From Cupriavidus plantarum (GTDB lineage: Bacteria > Pseudomonadota > Gammaproteobacteria > Burkholderiales > Burkholderiaceae), in NCBI RefSeq assembly GCF_905397285.1, contig NZ_CAJPUX010000002.1, positions 248,001-312,000 of the forward strand: DNA of 64,000 nt, in the 5' to 3' direction. A model generated the notes under the pieces. The model did not search any database. It was not told the origin of the DNA and was given only the letters and a program-made list of their open reading frames with translations. This document shows, piece after piece, positions 25,360-33,955 of the stretch; the first letter of the stretch is position 1, and every line of letters begins with the position of its first letter. Made by a program: the position numbers and the translations under genes.

Positions 25360-25420
25360 GCATATGCATATAAGCATATGCCCTCCCATGTACGCGCCAT
25401 ATGCGTCTGGCGCATATGGC
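25360..25420. promoter_or_regulatory. four CATATG-core palindromes in a divergent promoter region
   Basis: GCATATGC occurs at 25360-25367 and 25374-25381, and a perfect 10-bp inverted repeat, GCCATATGCG-TCTGG-CGCATATGGC, at 25396-25420. All four CATATG cores fall within about 58 bp between the divergent sulfonate-type binding protein and TauD-like genes, a likely operator cluster for shared control. Confidence 0.6.
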
Positions 25421-25503
25421 CGCGCGATTTGATTCGTTGGCTGCGCGCACTGCGGTGTCTACAGTGGCTCCCTTGCACTGCTTTCCCCCGAGCACAAGAC
25501 ACC

Positions 25504-26382
25504 ATGACCACTGCCGTCGCACCCGTTCTCCAGGATTTCGAGATCCGCCCGCTCGGCGCCGCCCTGGGCGCCGAAATCATCGGTCTCGATCTGTCGCAGC
25601 CGATCGCGGAAGAAGACTTCCGGCGCATCCATCGCGCGCATCTCGACCATCATGTCGTGGTGTTCCGCGACCAGCGCATCACGCCCGCGCAGCAGATCGA
25701 CTTCAGCCGCCGCTTCGGCGCGCTCGAGATCCACGTCCTGCATCAGTTCCAGCTGGCGGGGCATCCCGAGATCCTGATCGTGTCGAACGTGCGCGAGAAC
25801 GGCAAGCCGATCGGCCTTGGCGACGCCGGTCACTTCTGGCATTCCGATCTCTCCTACAAGGAGAAGCCGAGCCTCGGCTCGCTGCTGCACGCGCGCGAGT
25901 TGCCGCGCGAAGGCGGCGATACGCTGTTCGCCAACATGCATGCCGCATGGGACGCGCTGCCCGCCGATCTGCAGCGCAAGGTGGAAGGCCTGAAAGCCGA
26001 GCACACCTACCTGGCGAAATACAAGGAGCTGCAGCGCCGCAGCCCGTGGCGTCCCGACCTGACGCCCGAGCAGATCGCGCAGGTCAAGCCCGCGCTGCAG
26101 CCCGTCGTGCGCACGCATCCGGAGACGGGCCGCAAGGCGCTGTTCGTGAGCGAGCATTTCACGACGAAGATCGTCGGCCTGCCGGAGGACGAGAGCCGCG
26201 CGCTGCTCGACGAACTGTTCGCGCACAGTGTCAAGCCGGAATTCGTCTATCGCCACCAGTGGCGCGAGCACGACCTCGTGTTCTGGGACAACCGCTCGCT
26301 GATGCATCTGGCGGCGGGCACGCCCGACAGCGAGCGCCGCGTGATGTACCGCACCACGATCGAGGGCGATCTGCCTTACTGA
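25504..26382 (+). CDS. TauD/TfdA family Fe(II)/2-oxoglutarate dioxygenase
   Basis: 292 residues. The iron triad is visible: His113 and Asp115 in FWHSDLSY and His268 in NRSLMHLAAG, with the 2-oxoglutarate-binding Arg in RRVMYRTT. The N-terminal PLGAALGAEIIGLDLSQP is typical of taurine-type dioxygenases. It should release sulfite from a sulfonate, or oxidise another small substrate, at the cost of O2 and 2-oxoglutarate. It heads a four-gene run with ABC transporter genes (26411, 27433, 28296), so its substrate is probably what they import. Confidence 0.92.
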   Translation: MTTAVAPVLQDFEIRPLGAALGAEIIGLDLSQPIAEEDFRRIHRAHLDHHVVVFRDQRITPAQQIDFSRRFGALEIHVLHQFQLAGHPEILIVSNVRENGKPIGLGDAGHFWHSDLSYKEKPSLGSLLHARELPREGGDTLFANMHAAWDALPADLQRKVEGLKAEHTYLAKYKELQRRSPWRPDLTPEQIAQVKPALQPVVRTHPETGRKALFVSEHFTTKIVGLPEDESRALLDELFAHSVKPEFVYRHQWREHDLVFWDNRSLMHLAAGTPDSERRVMYRTTIEGDLPY

Positions 26383-26410
26383 ATTCCATTTCTTACCGGA
26401 GCCATCTGCA

Positions 26411-27430
26411 ATGTCCCTGTTCACCTCCCGCTGGCCGCGCCGCGCTGCCGTGTCGATGCTTGTCGCGGGTCTCGCGCTGACCGCCAACGCGCACGCCGAA
26501 GGGCGCATCCGTATTGCCGAGCAGTTCGGCGTGGTCTATCTGCTACTCAATGTCGCGCGCGACCAGCAACTGATCGAGAAGCACGGCAAGCAGCAGGGCG
26601 TGGACGTCAAGGTCGAATGGACGCAACTCTCGGGCGGTTCCGCGGTGAACGACGCGCTGCTGTCGGGCTCGATCGATATCGCCGGTGCCGGCGTCGGGCC
26701 GCTGCTGACGCTGTGGGACCGGACGCATGGCAAACAGAACGTGAAGGGCGTCGCGTCGCTCGGCAACTTCCCGTACTACCTCGTCAGCAACAACCCGAAG
26801 GTGAAGACGATTGCGGACTTCACCGACAAGGATCGCATCGCGTTGCCCGCCGTGACGGTATCGGTGCAGTCGCGCGTGCTGCAGTTCGCGGCCGCGAAGC
26901 AGTGGGGCGACAAGGAGTTCAACCGCCTCGACAAATGGACGGTGGCCGTGCCGCACCCTGATGCCGCCGCGGCAATCATCGCGGGTGGGACCGAGATCAC
27001 GGGCCACTTCGGCAATCCGCCGTTCCAGGAACAGGAGCTGGCCGGCAATCCCAATGCGCGCATCGTCCTGAATTCGTACGACGTGCTCGGCGGCCCGAGC
27101 TCGGCCACGGTGCTCTATGCCACTGAGAAATTCCGCAGCGAGAACCCGAAGACGTATCGCGCCTTTGTCGACGCGCTGGCGGAAGCCGCGGATTTCGCGA
27201 CCAAACAGCCGGAAGCGGCCGCCGATCTCTACATCCGCGTGAACAAGGCCAAGATCGACCGCGCGTTGCTGGTCAAGATCCTCAAGAACCCGCAGGTCCA
27301 GTTCAAGGTCACGCCGCAGAACACGTTCCCGCTGGCCGAGTTCATGCACCGCGTGGGCGCTATCAAGAATGCACCGAAGTCGTGGCAGGACTATTTCTTC
27401 CAGGACCCGGCCACCGCACAAGGGAGCTGA
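26411..27430 (+). CDS. NitT/TauT-type ABC substrate-binding protein
   Basis: 339 residues. A signal peptide (RAAVSMLVAGLALTANAHA) is followed by RIRIAEQFGVVYLLLNVARDQQLIEKHG, VKVEWTQLSGGSAVNDALLSGSIDIAGAGVGPLLTLWD, the periplasmic binding-protein pattern for nitrate, sulfonate or taurine-like ligands. It starts 28 bp after the dioxygenase and is 2 bp from the ATPase gene, so it clearly belongs to this operon. Together with the divergent binding protein at 24302 the region holds two receptors for one ATPase-permease pair. Confidence 0.92.
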   Translation: MSLFTSRWPRRAAVSMLVAGLALTANAHAEGRIRIAEQFGVVYLLLNVARDQQLIEKHGKQQGVDVKVEWTQLSGGSAVNDALLSGSIDIAGAGVGPLLTLWDRTHGKQNVKGVASLGNFPYYLVSNNPKVKTIADFTDKDRIALPAVTVSVQSRVLQFAAAKQWGDKEFNRLDKWTVAVPHPDAAAAIIAGGTEITGHFGNPPFQEQELAGNPNARIVLNSYDVLGGPSSATVLYATEKFRSENPKTYRAFVDALAEAADFATKQPEAAADLYIRVNKAKIDRALLVKILKNPQVQFKVTPQNTFPLAEFMHRVGAIKNAPKSWQDYFFQDPATAQGS

Positions 27431-27432
27431 TC

Positions 27433-28293
27433 ATGACGACGCACGAACATCCGCGCGCGGGCCTCAGGGTTGTGGGTGGCGGCCTGCCGCTCCTGCAGGT
27501 CGATAACGTCTCGCTCGAATACCGCACGCCCGACCGCGTGGTCCGCGCCACGCATCGCGTGAGTTTCGACGTGCATGCCGCGGATCGGTTCGTGCTGCTG
27601 GGCCCTTCGGGCTGCGGCAAGTCGACGCTGCTCAAGGCCGTGGCCGGCTTCGTGCCGCCGGCCGAGGGCGAGATCCGGCTCGATGGCCAGCGCGTGCGCG
27701 CGCCGGGGCCCGATCGCATCGTCGTGTTCCAGGAGTTCGACCAGTTGCCGCCGTGGAAGACCGTGCGTCAGAACGTCATGTTTCCGCTGCAGCGCGCGCG
27801 CGGACTGTCGCGCGCCGAGGCCAGCGATACGGCCATGCACTTTCTCGACAAGGTCGGTCTGGCCGGGTTTGCCGATGCGTATCCGCACACGCTGTCCGGC
27901 GGCATGAAGCAGCGCGTGGCGATTGCCCGCGCGCTGGCGATGCGCCCGAAGGTGCTGCTGATGGACGAGCCGTTTGCCGCGCTCGACGCCCTCACGCGCC
28001 GCCGCATGCAGGAAGAACTGCTGGCGCTGTGGGAGGACGCGTCCTTCACGCTGCTGTTCGTCACGCATTCGATCGAAGAGGCGCTGGTCGTGGGTAGCCG
28101 CATCCTGCTGCTGTCCCCGCATCCGGGCCGCGTGCGGGCCGAGCTCAACAGCCACCAGTTCTCGCTCGCGAGCCAGGGGAGCGCCGAGTTCCAGCATGCG
28201 GCACAGCGCATCCATCGCATGCTGTTCGAAGAACCCGAGCAGGCCGCGCCCGCCGCGACGCCGCAGTCGCGGCGTGCCACACACACGCATTGA
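27433..28293 (+). CDS. ABC transporter ATP-binding protein (SsuB/TauB type)
   Basis: 286 residues. Walker A GPSGCGKST, Q-loop in VFQEFDQLPPWKTVRQNV, signature LSGGMKQRVAIARAL, Walker B VLLMDEPFAALD and the switch His in VTHSIEEAL are all present. A Gly/Leu-rich leader of about 15 residues precedes the domain. It energises uptake with the downstream permease. It starts 2 bp after the binding-protein stop and ends 2 bp before the permease ATG. Confidence 0.94.
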   Translation: MTTHEHPRAGLRVVGGGLPLLQVDNVSLEYRTPDRVVRATHRVSFDVHAADRFVLLGPSGCGKSTLLKAVAGFVPPAEGEIRLDGQRVRAPGPDRIVVFQEFDQLPPWKTVRQNVMFPLQRARGLSRAEASDTAMHFLDKVGLAGFADAYPHTLSGGMKQRVAIARALAMRPKVLLMDEPFAALDALTRRRMQEELLALWEDASFTLLFVTHSIEEALVVGSRILLLSPHPGRVRAELNSHQFSLASQGSAEFQHAAQRIHRMLFEEPEQAAPAATPQSRRATHTH

Positions 28294-28295
28294 TC

Positions 28296-29165
28296 ATGTC
28301 CGACACGCTCACCATCCGCCCCGAATACGAGCGCGAGCTCGAACCCTTCACCGCCGCACCGGTCGAGCGCGCGCTGCCGTGGCACACACGCGTGCTCCAG
28401 CAAGGCTGGCTCCGCAAGCTGTTCATCCTGATCGCGCTGGCGATCGTCTGGGAAGTCATCGCGCGCGTGCAGGACAACGACCTGCTGCTGCCGACGTTCG
28501 GTGCCACGGCACGTGCGTTCTTCGATGGCATTCTCAACGGCGAGTTGCCGGGCAAGGCGGCGGTCTCGCTAACGGTGCTGCTGCAAGGCTACCTCGCGGG
28601 CATCGTGCTCGCGTTCGTGCTGACCACGCTGGCGGTGTCGACGCGCATCGGCCGCGACCTGCTGGACACACTGACCGCGATGTTCAACCCGCTGCCGGCC
28701 ATCGCGCTGCTGCCGCTGGCGCTGCTGTGGTTTGGCCTTGGCAAAGGCAGCCTGATCTTCGTGCTGATCCATTCGGTGCTGTGGCCGCTCGCGCTCAATA
28801 CCTATGCAGGCTTTCGTGGCGTGCCGGAGACGCTGCGCATGGCGGGCCGCAACTACGGCCTGCGCGGACTGCGTTACGTCGTGCTGATTCTTGTCCCCGC
28901 CGCACTGCCGGCGATCCTTTCCGGCCTCAAGATCGGCTGGGCCTTTGCATGGCGCACGCTGATCGCGGCGGAGCTCGTCTTCGGCGCGTCGTCGGGCAAG
29001 GGCGGCCTGGGCTGGTACATCTTCCAGAACCGTAACGAGCTCTATACGGACCGCGTGTTCGCGGGACTCGCGACCGTCATCCTGATCGGGCTGGCCGTGG
29101 AGGGCATCGTGTTCGCTTCGCTTGAGCGCCTGACCGTGCGGCGCTGGGGCATGCAGAACGGTTGA
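28296..29165 (+). CDS. ABC transporter permease (SsuC/TauC type)
   Basis: 289 residues with about six membrane helices. The coupling loop ENYGLRGLRY-type region appears as MAGRNYGLRGLRYVVLILVPAALPAILSGLKIGWAFAWRTLIAAEL, the conserved EAA motif area of binding-protein-dependent permeases. It probably forms a homodimer with the ATPase. ATG 28296 lies next to the ATPase stop; TTG 28290 is in frame but less likely. It is the last gene of the dioxygenase-transporter operon. Confidence 0.92.
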   Translation: MSDTLTIRPEYERELEPFTAAPVERALPWHTRVLQQGWLRKLFILIALAIVWEVIARVQDNDLLLPTFGATARAFFDGILNGELPGKAAVSLTVLLQGYLAGIVLAFVLTTLAVSTRIGRDLLDTLTAMFNPLPAIALLPLALLWFGLGKGSLIFVLIHSVLWPLALNTYAGFRGVPETLRMAGRNYGLRGLRYVVLILVPAALPAILSGLKIGWAFAWRTLIAAELVFGASSGKGGLGWYIFQNRNELYTDRVFAGLATVILIGLAVEGIVFASLERLTVRRWGMQNG

Positions 29166-29271
29166 TGCAGGCCGATGTTCCCTCCCGGGTTCTTGTTCCA
29201 GCCTTGTTCGTGTGACGGGACGGGAGTATGGTACGTGGCGGTTCGCCAGATAACGACTCACGACAATTCCG

Positions 29272-30042
29272 ATGACCGCCATCCACCACGCCGCCGCCCA
29301 GGGCTTCTCGAGTCAAGCCGACACCTACGCCCGCGGGCGTCCCGACTATCCCAAGGAAATCGCCGACTGGCTGCGCGACACGGTCGGCCTGGCCGCAGGC
29401 CGGACCGTCGTCGATCTCGGCGCCGGCACCGGCAAGTTCACGCGGCTGCTGCAGCCGACTGGCGCGTCCATCATCGCGGTGGAGCCCGTGCAGCAGATGC
29501 GCGACCAGCTTGCCAGCGCCTTGCCGGGCGTGCAGGCCGTGGCCGGCACCGCGGAATCGATGCCGCTGCCCGATGCGAGCGTCGACGCGGTCGTCTGCGC
29601 GCAGGCCTTCCACTGGTTCGCCAATACGGCGGCGATGCGCGAGATTCGCCGCGTGCTGCGTCCCGGTGGCCGGCTCGGCCTCGTGTGGAACGTGCGCGAC
29701 GAATCGGTGGACTGGGTGGCGCGGCTCACGGAAATCATGAAGCCGTTCGAGGGCGATGCGCCGCGATTTCATCGCGGCGACTGGCGCAAGGTGTTTCCGG
29801 CCGAGGGGTTCGGTCCGCTCACGCTGACGAGCCTGCCTTATGCGCATACGGGCGCGCCGGAGCAGGTGATCGTCGACCGCGTGATGTCGGTGAGCTTCAT
29901 CGCGTCGCTGCAGCCCGCGCAGCAGGATGCCGTGCGCGCGCAACTGCATGACGTGATCGCGCGCAACCCGGCGCTGAAGGGCCGGGAAACGGTGTCGTTC
30001 CCTTACCGGACCGAGGCGTACTGCTGCGAGCGTTCGTCCTGA
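29272..30042 (+). CDS. class I SAM-dependent methyltransferase
   Basis: 256 residues. Motif I VVDLGAGTGKFT, acidic SAM-ribose residue in IIAVEPVQQMRDQL, GTAESMPLPDASVDAVVCAQAFHWF, and the post-motif RRVLRPGGRLGLVWNVRD are those of UbiE-like class I methyltransferases. The FHWF segment and N-terminal FSSQADTYARGRPDYP resemble small-molecule methyltransferases; the substrate is unknown. It does not share an operon with the transporter genes (106-bp gap). Its last 40 bp overlap the end of the convergent MFS gene. Confidence 0.9.
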   Translation: MTAIHHAAAQGFSSQADTYARGRPDYPKEIADWLRDTVGLAAGRTVVDLGAGTGKFTRLLQPTGASIIAVEPVQQMRDQLASALPGVQAVAGTAESMPLPDASVDAVVCAQAFHWFANTAAMREIRRVLRPGGRLGLVWNVRDESVDWVARLTEIMKPFEGDAPRFHRGDWRKVFPAEGFGPLTLTSLPYAHTGAPEQVIVDRVMSVSFIASLQPAQQDAVRAQLHDVIARNPALKGRETVSFPYRTEAYCCERSS

Positions 30043-31241
30043 CCGTAACGCACCGCGATCAGGCGGCTCATCACGAGCGCAAGGATCGCGGCCAGCGACG
30101 CGCACAGATAGACGGGCGCATAGCCGGCATGCTTGACCACGAGGCCGGCCAGCGGGCCGGTCAGCCCCAGCGCGAAATCCAGGAAGAGCGAGTAGGCGCC
30201 GAGCGCGGAGCCGCGATTGGTCTGCGGCACGCGCTTGACCGCTTCCATCCCGAGCGACGGGAATACGAGCGAGAAGCCGAGGCCCGTCACGGCCGCGCCC
30301 GCGAGCGCCTGCCATGGCGACTGCGCGAGCCACAGCATGGCGAGGCCGGCCGCTTCCACCGCGAACGAGACGATCGCCACGGTGTAGCCGCCAAAGCGGT
30401 TGATCGTATCCGCGAACAGCAGGCGCGACAGGATGAAGCAGGTGCCGAGGGAGGTCAGCGCGAACGCTGCGTGGTCCCAGCCGCGGCTGCCGTAATACAG
30501 CGTGATGAACGCGGTGATCGACCCGAAGCCGACCGAGCCGAGCGCGAGGCAGAGGCCGAATGGCGTCATGGCGCGGAAGACGCGCCGGAAGGGCAGGCGT
30601 TCCCCCTTGACGATCGCGGACGGCGACTTCCGGCGCGCCAGCAGCAGGGCGATCGCGGTAATCAGCACCGTCACCGCCCCGATGGAGGCGAGGCCGCCAA
30701 AGTCGGCAAGCACCACGCCGAGCGGGGCGCCCGCGGCGAGGGCGCCGTAGGTGGTCATGCCGTTCCACGAGATGACCTTGCCCGTGTGGCGCGTGCCGGC
30801 ACTGCCGATGCCCCAGGCGATCGTGCCCGTGGTGACAAGGCTTTCGCCCGCGCCGAGCACGAGCCGCGCGGCGAACAGCACCGTGAGACCGAGCCAGTCG
30901 GTGCCGCCGCACAGCGCGGCCGCCAGCGTCAGCGCGCCGCTACCCACGCACAGGGCCAGACCCGTCAACACCGAACGCTTTGGTCCCTGTACGTCGCATA
31001 GCGTGCCGGCCCAGGGGCGCGACAGCAGGGTAGCGAGATACTGGATGCTGATCGCCAGGCCGGCGATGACGGCGCTGTAGCCGAGATGGTCGTGGACGAA
31101 GCCGGGTATCACGGCCAGCGGGAGGCCGACGGCGAGGTAGGCGACAAAGTTGAACGCTACGACGCTGAGGATGCGGCGCAGCACGCGGTCATCGGCGGGA
31201 TGGTCGTGCGCGGCATCCAGTGAGGAAGAGGGGGCGGTCAT
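30003..31241 (-). CDS. MFS transporter (YhhS/YfcJ-like)
   Basis: 412 residues with about 12 membrane helices. SRPWAGTLCDVQGPKRSVLTG is the loop 2-3 MFS signature; a matching loop occurs in the second half (SRLLFADTINRFGGYTVAI). FTGPLAGLV-like segments and overall length match the YhhS/YfcJ branch, which includes poorly defined sugar- or drug-type exporters. Substrate unknown. Its gene ends inside the convergent methyltransferase gene (40-bp overlap), so read-through control between them is likely. Confidence 0.9.
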   Translation of the reverse strand: MTAPSSSLDAAHDHPADDRVLRRILSVVAFNFVAYLAVGLPLAVIPGFVHDHLGYSAVIAGLAISIQYLATLLSRPWAGTLCDVQGPKRSVLTGLALCVGSGALTLAAALCGGTDWLGLTVLFAARLVLGAGESLVTTGTIAWGIGSAGTRHTGKVISWNGMTTYGALAAGAPLGVVLADFGGLASIGAVTVLITAIALLLARRKSPSAIVKGERLPFRRVFRAMTPFGLCLALGSVGFGSITAFITLYYGSRGWDHAAFALTSLGTCFILSRLLFADTINRFGGYTVAIVSFAVEAAGLAMLWLAQSPWQALAGAAVTGLGFSLVFPSLGMEAVKRVPQTNRGSALGAYSLFLDFALGLTGPLAGLVVKHAGYAPVYLCASLAAILALVMSRLIAVRYGQDERSQQYASVR

Positions 31242-31394
31242 GGGGTGGGTCAGCTTTTGGGGTCTGCTGGGGGGCAGGGTTTCGCTGACGATTGGACTAA
31301 GGGAAAACCCGTAAAGCAGTAATCATACCGGGATTGCCGGTTTGGTGCCTGATGCGGCGTTCCATGCACGCCGCATGCCAGCCCGCGCTTCCGA

Positions 31395-31424
31395 TTGACA
31401 ACGCACACACCGTTCTATACGGTG
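31395..31424 (+). promoter_or_regulatory. promoter with embedded inverted repeat before the IclR gene
   Basis: TTGACA at 31395-31400 is followed by TATACG at 31416-31421, a slightly short 15-bp spacing. The -10 lies within CACCG-TTCTATA-CGGTG (31408-31424), an inverted repeat of IclR-operator size, which fits self-repression of the regulator at 31502. Confidence 0.5.
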
Positions 31425-31501
31425 GGCAATTGTTCCAACATGCAGCGCAAGCCGCTTCCGGCTTGCGCCTCCGGTGAAGCCGGTACTGACATTCGACGCC
31501 A

Positions 31502-32272
31502 ATGCCACGTAAAGCCGCCCAACTCTCCGAAGCCGACAAGCACGCCGCGGAAGGGGGCGCCGTTGCCGTCGACCGGGCGCTGTTCGTCTTGTCGGTGTTT
31601 CGCGAGGGCGACAGCGCGCTCGGGCTGGCGGAACTCGCGCTACGCAGCGGCCTGTACAAAAGTACGCTGCTGCGGCTGCTGGCCTCGCTCGAGCATGCGC
31701 GGCTGGTGCGGCGGTTGCCCGATGGACGTTATGGGCTGGGGCCAGAGGTCGCCCGGCTCAACGCTGTCTATGCGGCATCCTTCTCGCTGGAGGCCGTGGT
31801 CATGCCGGCGCTACGGCAGCTCGTGCAGGTGACGCGGGAGTCGGCGGCGTTCCACATCGAGCAGGGGGAGCATCGGCTCTGCCTGTACCGGGTGGATTCC
31901 CCGCAGCCGGTGCGCGACCACATCCGTGCGGGCGATGTGCTGCCCCGTAACCGTGGCGCGGGCGGCCGGGTATTGCGGGCGTTTGCCGGGGCGCGCGGGG
32001 AAATCTACCAGCGCATCCGCGACGAGGGCGTCATCGCGCTGGTCGGCGACCGCAGTCCGGACATCGCCGGGGTATCTTCTCCGGTCTTCGGCCCGGCGGG
32101 CGACCTGCGGGGCGCCCTGACGCTGACCTGCCCCACCCCCCGCTTCTCCGTGAGCTTCCGCGACCAGGTCCTCGACGCCGCGCGCCAGCTCACTCAGGCC
32201 CTCGGCGGCACCTTCCCCGACTTCGCCCCCGCGGCGGCGGCGCCGATCACGGACAGCGACAGCAAAGACTGA
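31502..32272 (+). CDS. IclR family transcriptional regulator
   Basis: 256 residues. N-terminal winged helix (AVDRALFVLSVFREGDSALGLAELALRSGLYKSTLLRLLASLEHARLV) and an effector domain with VDSPQPVRDHIRAGDVLPRNRGAGGRVLRAF. It ends in an Ala/Asp-rich tail. The neighbouring genes on either side are the convergent MFS exporter and a diguanylate cyclase, so its target is not obvious; the convergent Bug-protein operons downstream are candidates. A long inverted repeat GACGGTCGG..CCGACCGTC (32271-32318) follows the stop and may aid termination. Confidence 0.92.
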   Translation: MPRKAAQLSEADKHAAEGGAVAVDRALFVLSVFREGDSALGLAELALRSGLYKSTLLRLLASLEHARLVRRLPDGRYGLGPEVARLNAVYAASFSLEAVVMPALRQLVQVTRESAAFHIEQGEHRLCLYRVDSPQPVRDHIRAGDVLPRNRGAGGRVLRAFAGARGEIYQRIRDEGVIALVGDRSPDIAGVSSPVFGPAGDLRGALTLTCPTPRFSVSFRDQVLDAARQLTQALGGTFPDFAPAAAAPITDSDSKD

Positions 32273-32463
32273 CGGTCGGCTTTGCTCCGCGCCTAAGAGC
32301 CGCCAACGACCGACCGTCCCATCCGTACTTTCCCCACCCTCCCGGGGAGGAGTGCACTCACTCCGTTGCATGCATGCGAATGCACCCCTTGTCGGGGGTG
32401 CCTGCCCTAAGTCCGCGCCGTTATGATTCGCGTTTTCGCGCGCCCGCGTTCCGAAGGAAACCC

Positions 32464-33783
32464 GTGCAACTGGCCCAGCAGACGATCGTCGTCGTCATGA
32501 TGGTGGTGTTCTCCAGCACACTGCTGATGTCGGCAGGGCTGGTCGTCGCCCTGCGCGCCAGCGAAGCGGGACGGCAGTGGGCGATCGGGCATGTCGTCGC
32601 ATCGGCCGCCGGGTTGATGGTAGTGGCCTGCACCGCGGGCTACGACCTCCTGCACCCCGCCCACCCCCAACACGGCCAGCTCCCACCGGGCGCGCTGCAA
32701 TTGAGCGCGCTGGCCGCCGGCTGCTACATCCTCGGCAGGCTGACAATCTATCGCGGCGTCCGTACGTTCTACGGCCTGCCCCAGCACACCGTCCCCCTCC
32801 GCATGTTCGGCCTCGTCGTGGTGGCGCTGCTCGTGATCGCCACCGGCCTTAACGACGCGCGTTTGCTCGTCCACGCGCTGGCCTACGGCGTCCTGGCCAT
32901 GATGTCGTTCAGCACCATCGTCATCATGCTCCGCAGCGAAAGGGGCCGCACCGGCATCGGCGGCCCGGTGGTCATGATGTCCCACCTCGTGCTGCTGGCC
33001 GGACAGGTCGTCGCGCTGACCTCGTTCGCGTCCCCGGTCTCCCGGGACGGCGCCGCCATGACGCCGTTCTTCATGCAGCCATCCGGCATGACGTGGCCCC
33101 TCCTGCCAATGATCGCCGCCATGATGGCCGTCCTGCTGGGCCTGTTCGGCTTCTGCATGATGGCGACCGAGCAGATCATCGCCCGCAATGAAAACGGCGC
33201 TCGCGTCGATGCGCTGACCGGCCTGCTGAACCGCGGCGCCCTCGACCTGTCGGCGGCTCACCTCATCGCCCGCTGGCAGCGCGATGGCGAAGCACTGTCC
33301 TGCCTGGTGATCGACGTCGACCACTTCAAGCAGGTCAACGACACCTTCGGCCACGACGCCGGCGACGGCATCCTGCGCGAGATCGCCGCCGCGCTCGACC
33401 ACTCCCGGCGGGCCTCCGATATCGCCGCTCGCTACGGCGGCGAAGAGTTCTGCATCCTCTGCCCGCACACCGACGAACAGCAGGCCACCGCGCTCGCCAA
33501 CCGCATCCTCCGCAAGGTGCGCGCGATCCCGCTGCCCGGCCGCGACCGTCACGCCAGCGTGAGCATCGGCGTGGCCCAGCTTCGAGGCGCCGCCGGCACC
33601 CGCGACGTCATCTGGCGCGGCCTCTTCGCGGAAGCCGACCGCGCGCTCTACATCGCCAAGGAACGCGGCCGCGATCAATTCGTCATCGCCTCGCGCGTGG
33701 CCGAAGAAGAACCCGCAACGTCACACGGAGCCGATGCACTGCTTCCGCTCGGCGAGCCAGACCCTCTCCCCATCTCGGTGTAG
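32464..33783 (+). CDS. membrane-bound diguanylate cyclase (GGDEF)
   Basis: 439 residues from GTG 32464, behind GAAGGAAA. About six or seven membrane helices fill residues 1-235, an integral sensory module I cannot name. The GGDEF domain has the active-site GGEEF at 325-329, intact, and the inhibitory RxxD site RASD at 316-319 exactly five residues before it, so it should make c-di-GMP with product inhibition. The substrate-binding DALTGLLNR and DVDHFKQVND segments are complete. It is the only GGDEF enzyme in the window and could feed the PelD receptor downstream (inference). Confidence 0.93.
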   Translation: MQLAQQTIVVVMMVVFSSTLLMSAGLVVALRASEAGRQWAIGHVVASAAGLMVVACTAGYDLLHPAHPQHGQLPPGALQLSALAAGCYILGRLTIYRGVRTFYGLPQHTVPLRMFGLVVVALLVIATGLNDARLLVHALAYGVLAMMSFSTIVIMLRSERGRTGIGGPVVMMSHLVLLAGQVVALTSFASPVSRDGAAMTPFFMQPSGMTWPLLPMIAAMMAVLLGLFGFCMMATEQIIARNENGARVDALTGLLNRGALDLSAAHLIARWQRDGEALSCLVIDVDHFKQVNDTFGHDAGDGILREIAAALDHSRRASDIAARYGGEEFCILCPHTDEQQATALANRILRKVRAIPLPGRDRHASVSIGVAQLRGAAGTRDVIWRGLFAEADRALYIAKERGRDQFVIASRVAEEEPATSHGADALLPLGEPDPLPISV

Positions 33784-33888
33784 TCCGCACCAGCGCACGT
33801 CACGCAAGGCCCTCCCGCGCGCCATTCCGGTGCTGGCGCGAGGCCATTCGGGCCTTATGCGAAAAACGCTTTTCGATTTGCGAAAACC

Positions 33889-33908
33889 TGTCTATACAGT
33901 GTTAGACA
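33889..33908. promoter_or_regulatory. inverted repeat upstream of a Bug-protein operon
   Basis: TGTCTA and TAGACA are perfect arms around TACAGTGT, about 50 bp before the GTG at 33956. TTGCGA (33879-33884) followed by TATACA overlaps it, so a regulator bound here would block the promoter. A similar GTCTA..TAGAC repeat occurs at 18108-18122. Confidence 0.45.
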
Positions 33909-33955
33909 AGCTGCTTAACATTCGGGCCACAACGCGTACCAGGGGAGCTTTCAGC

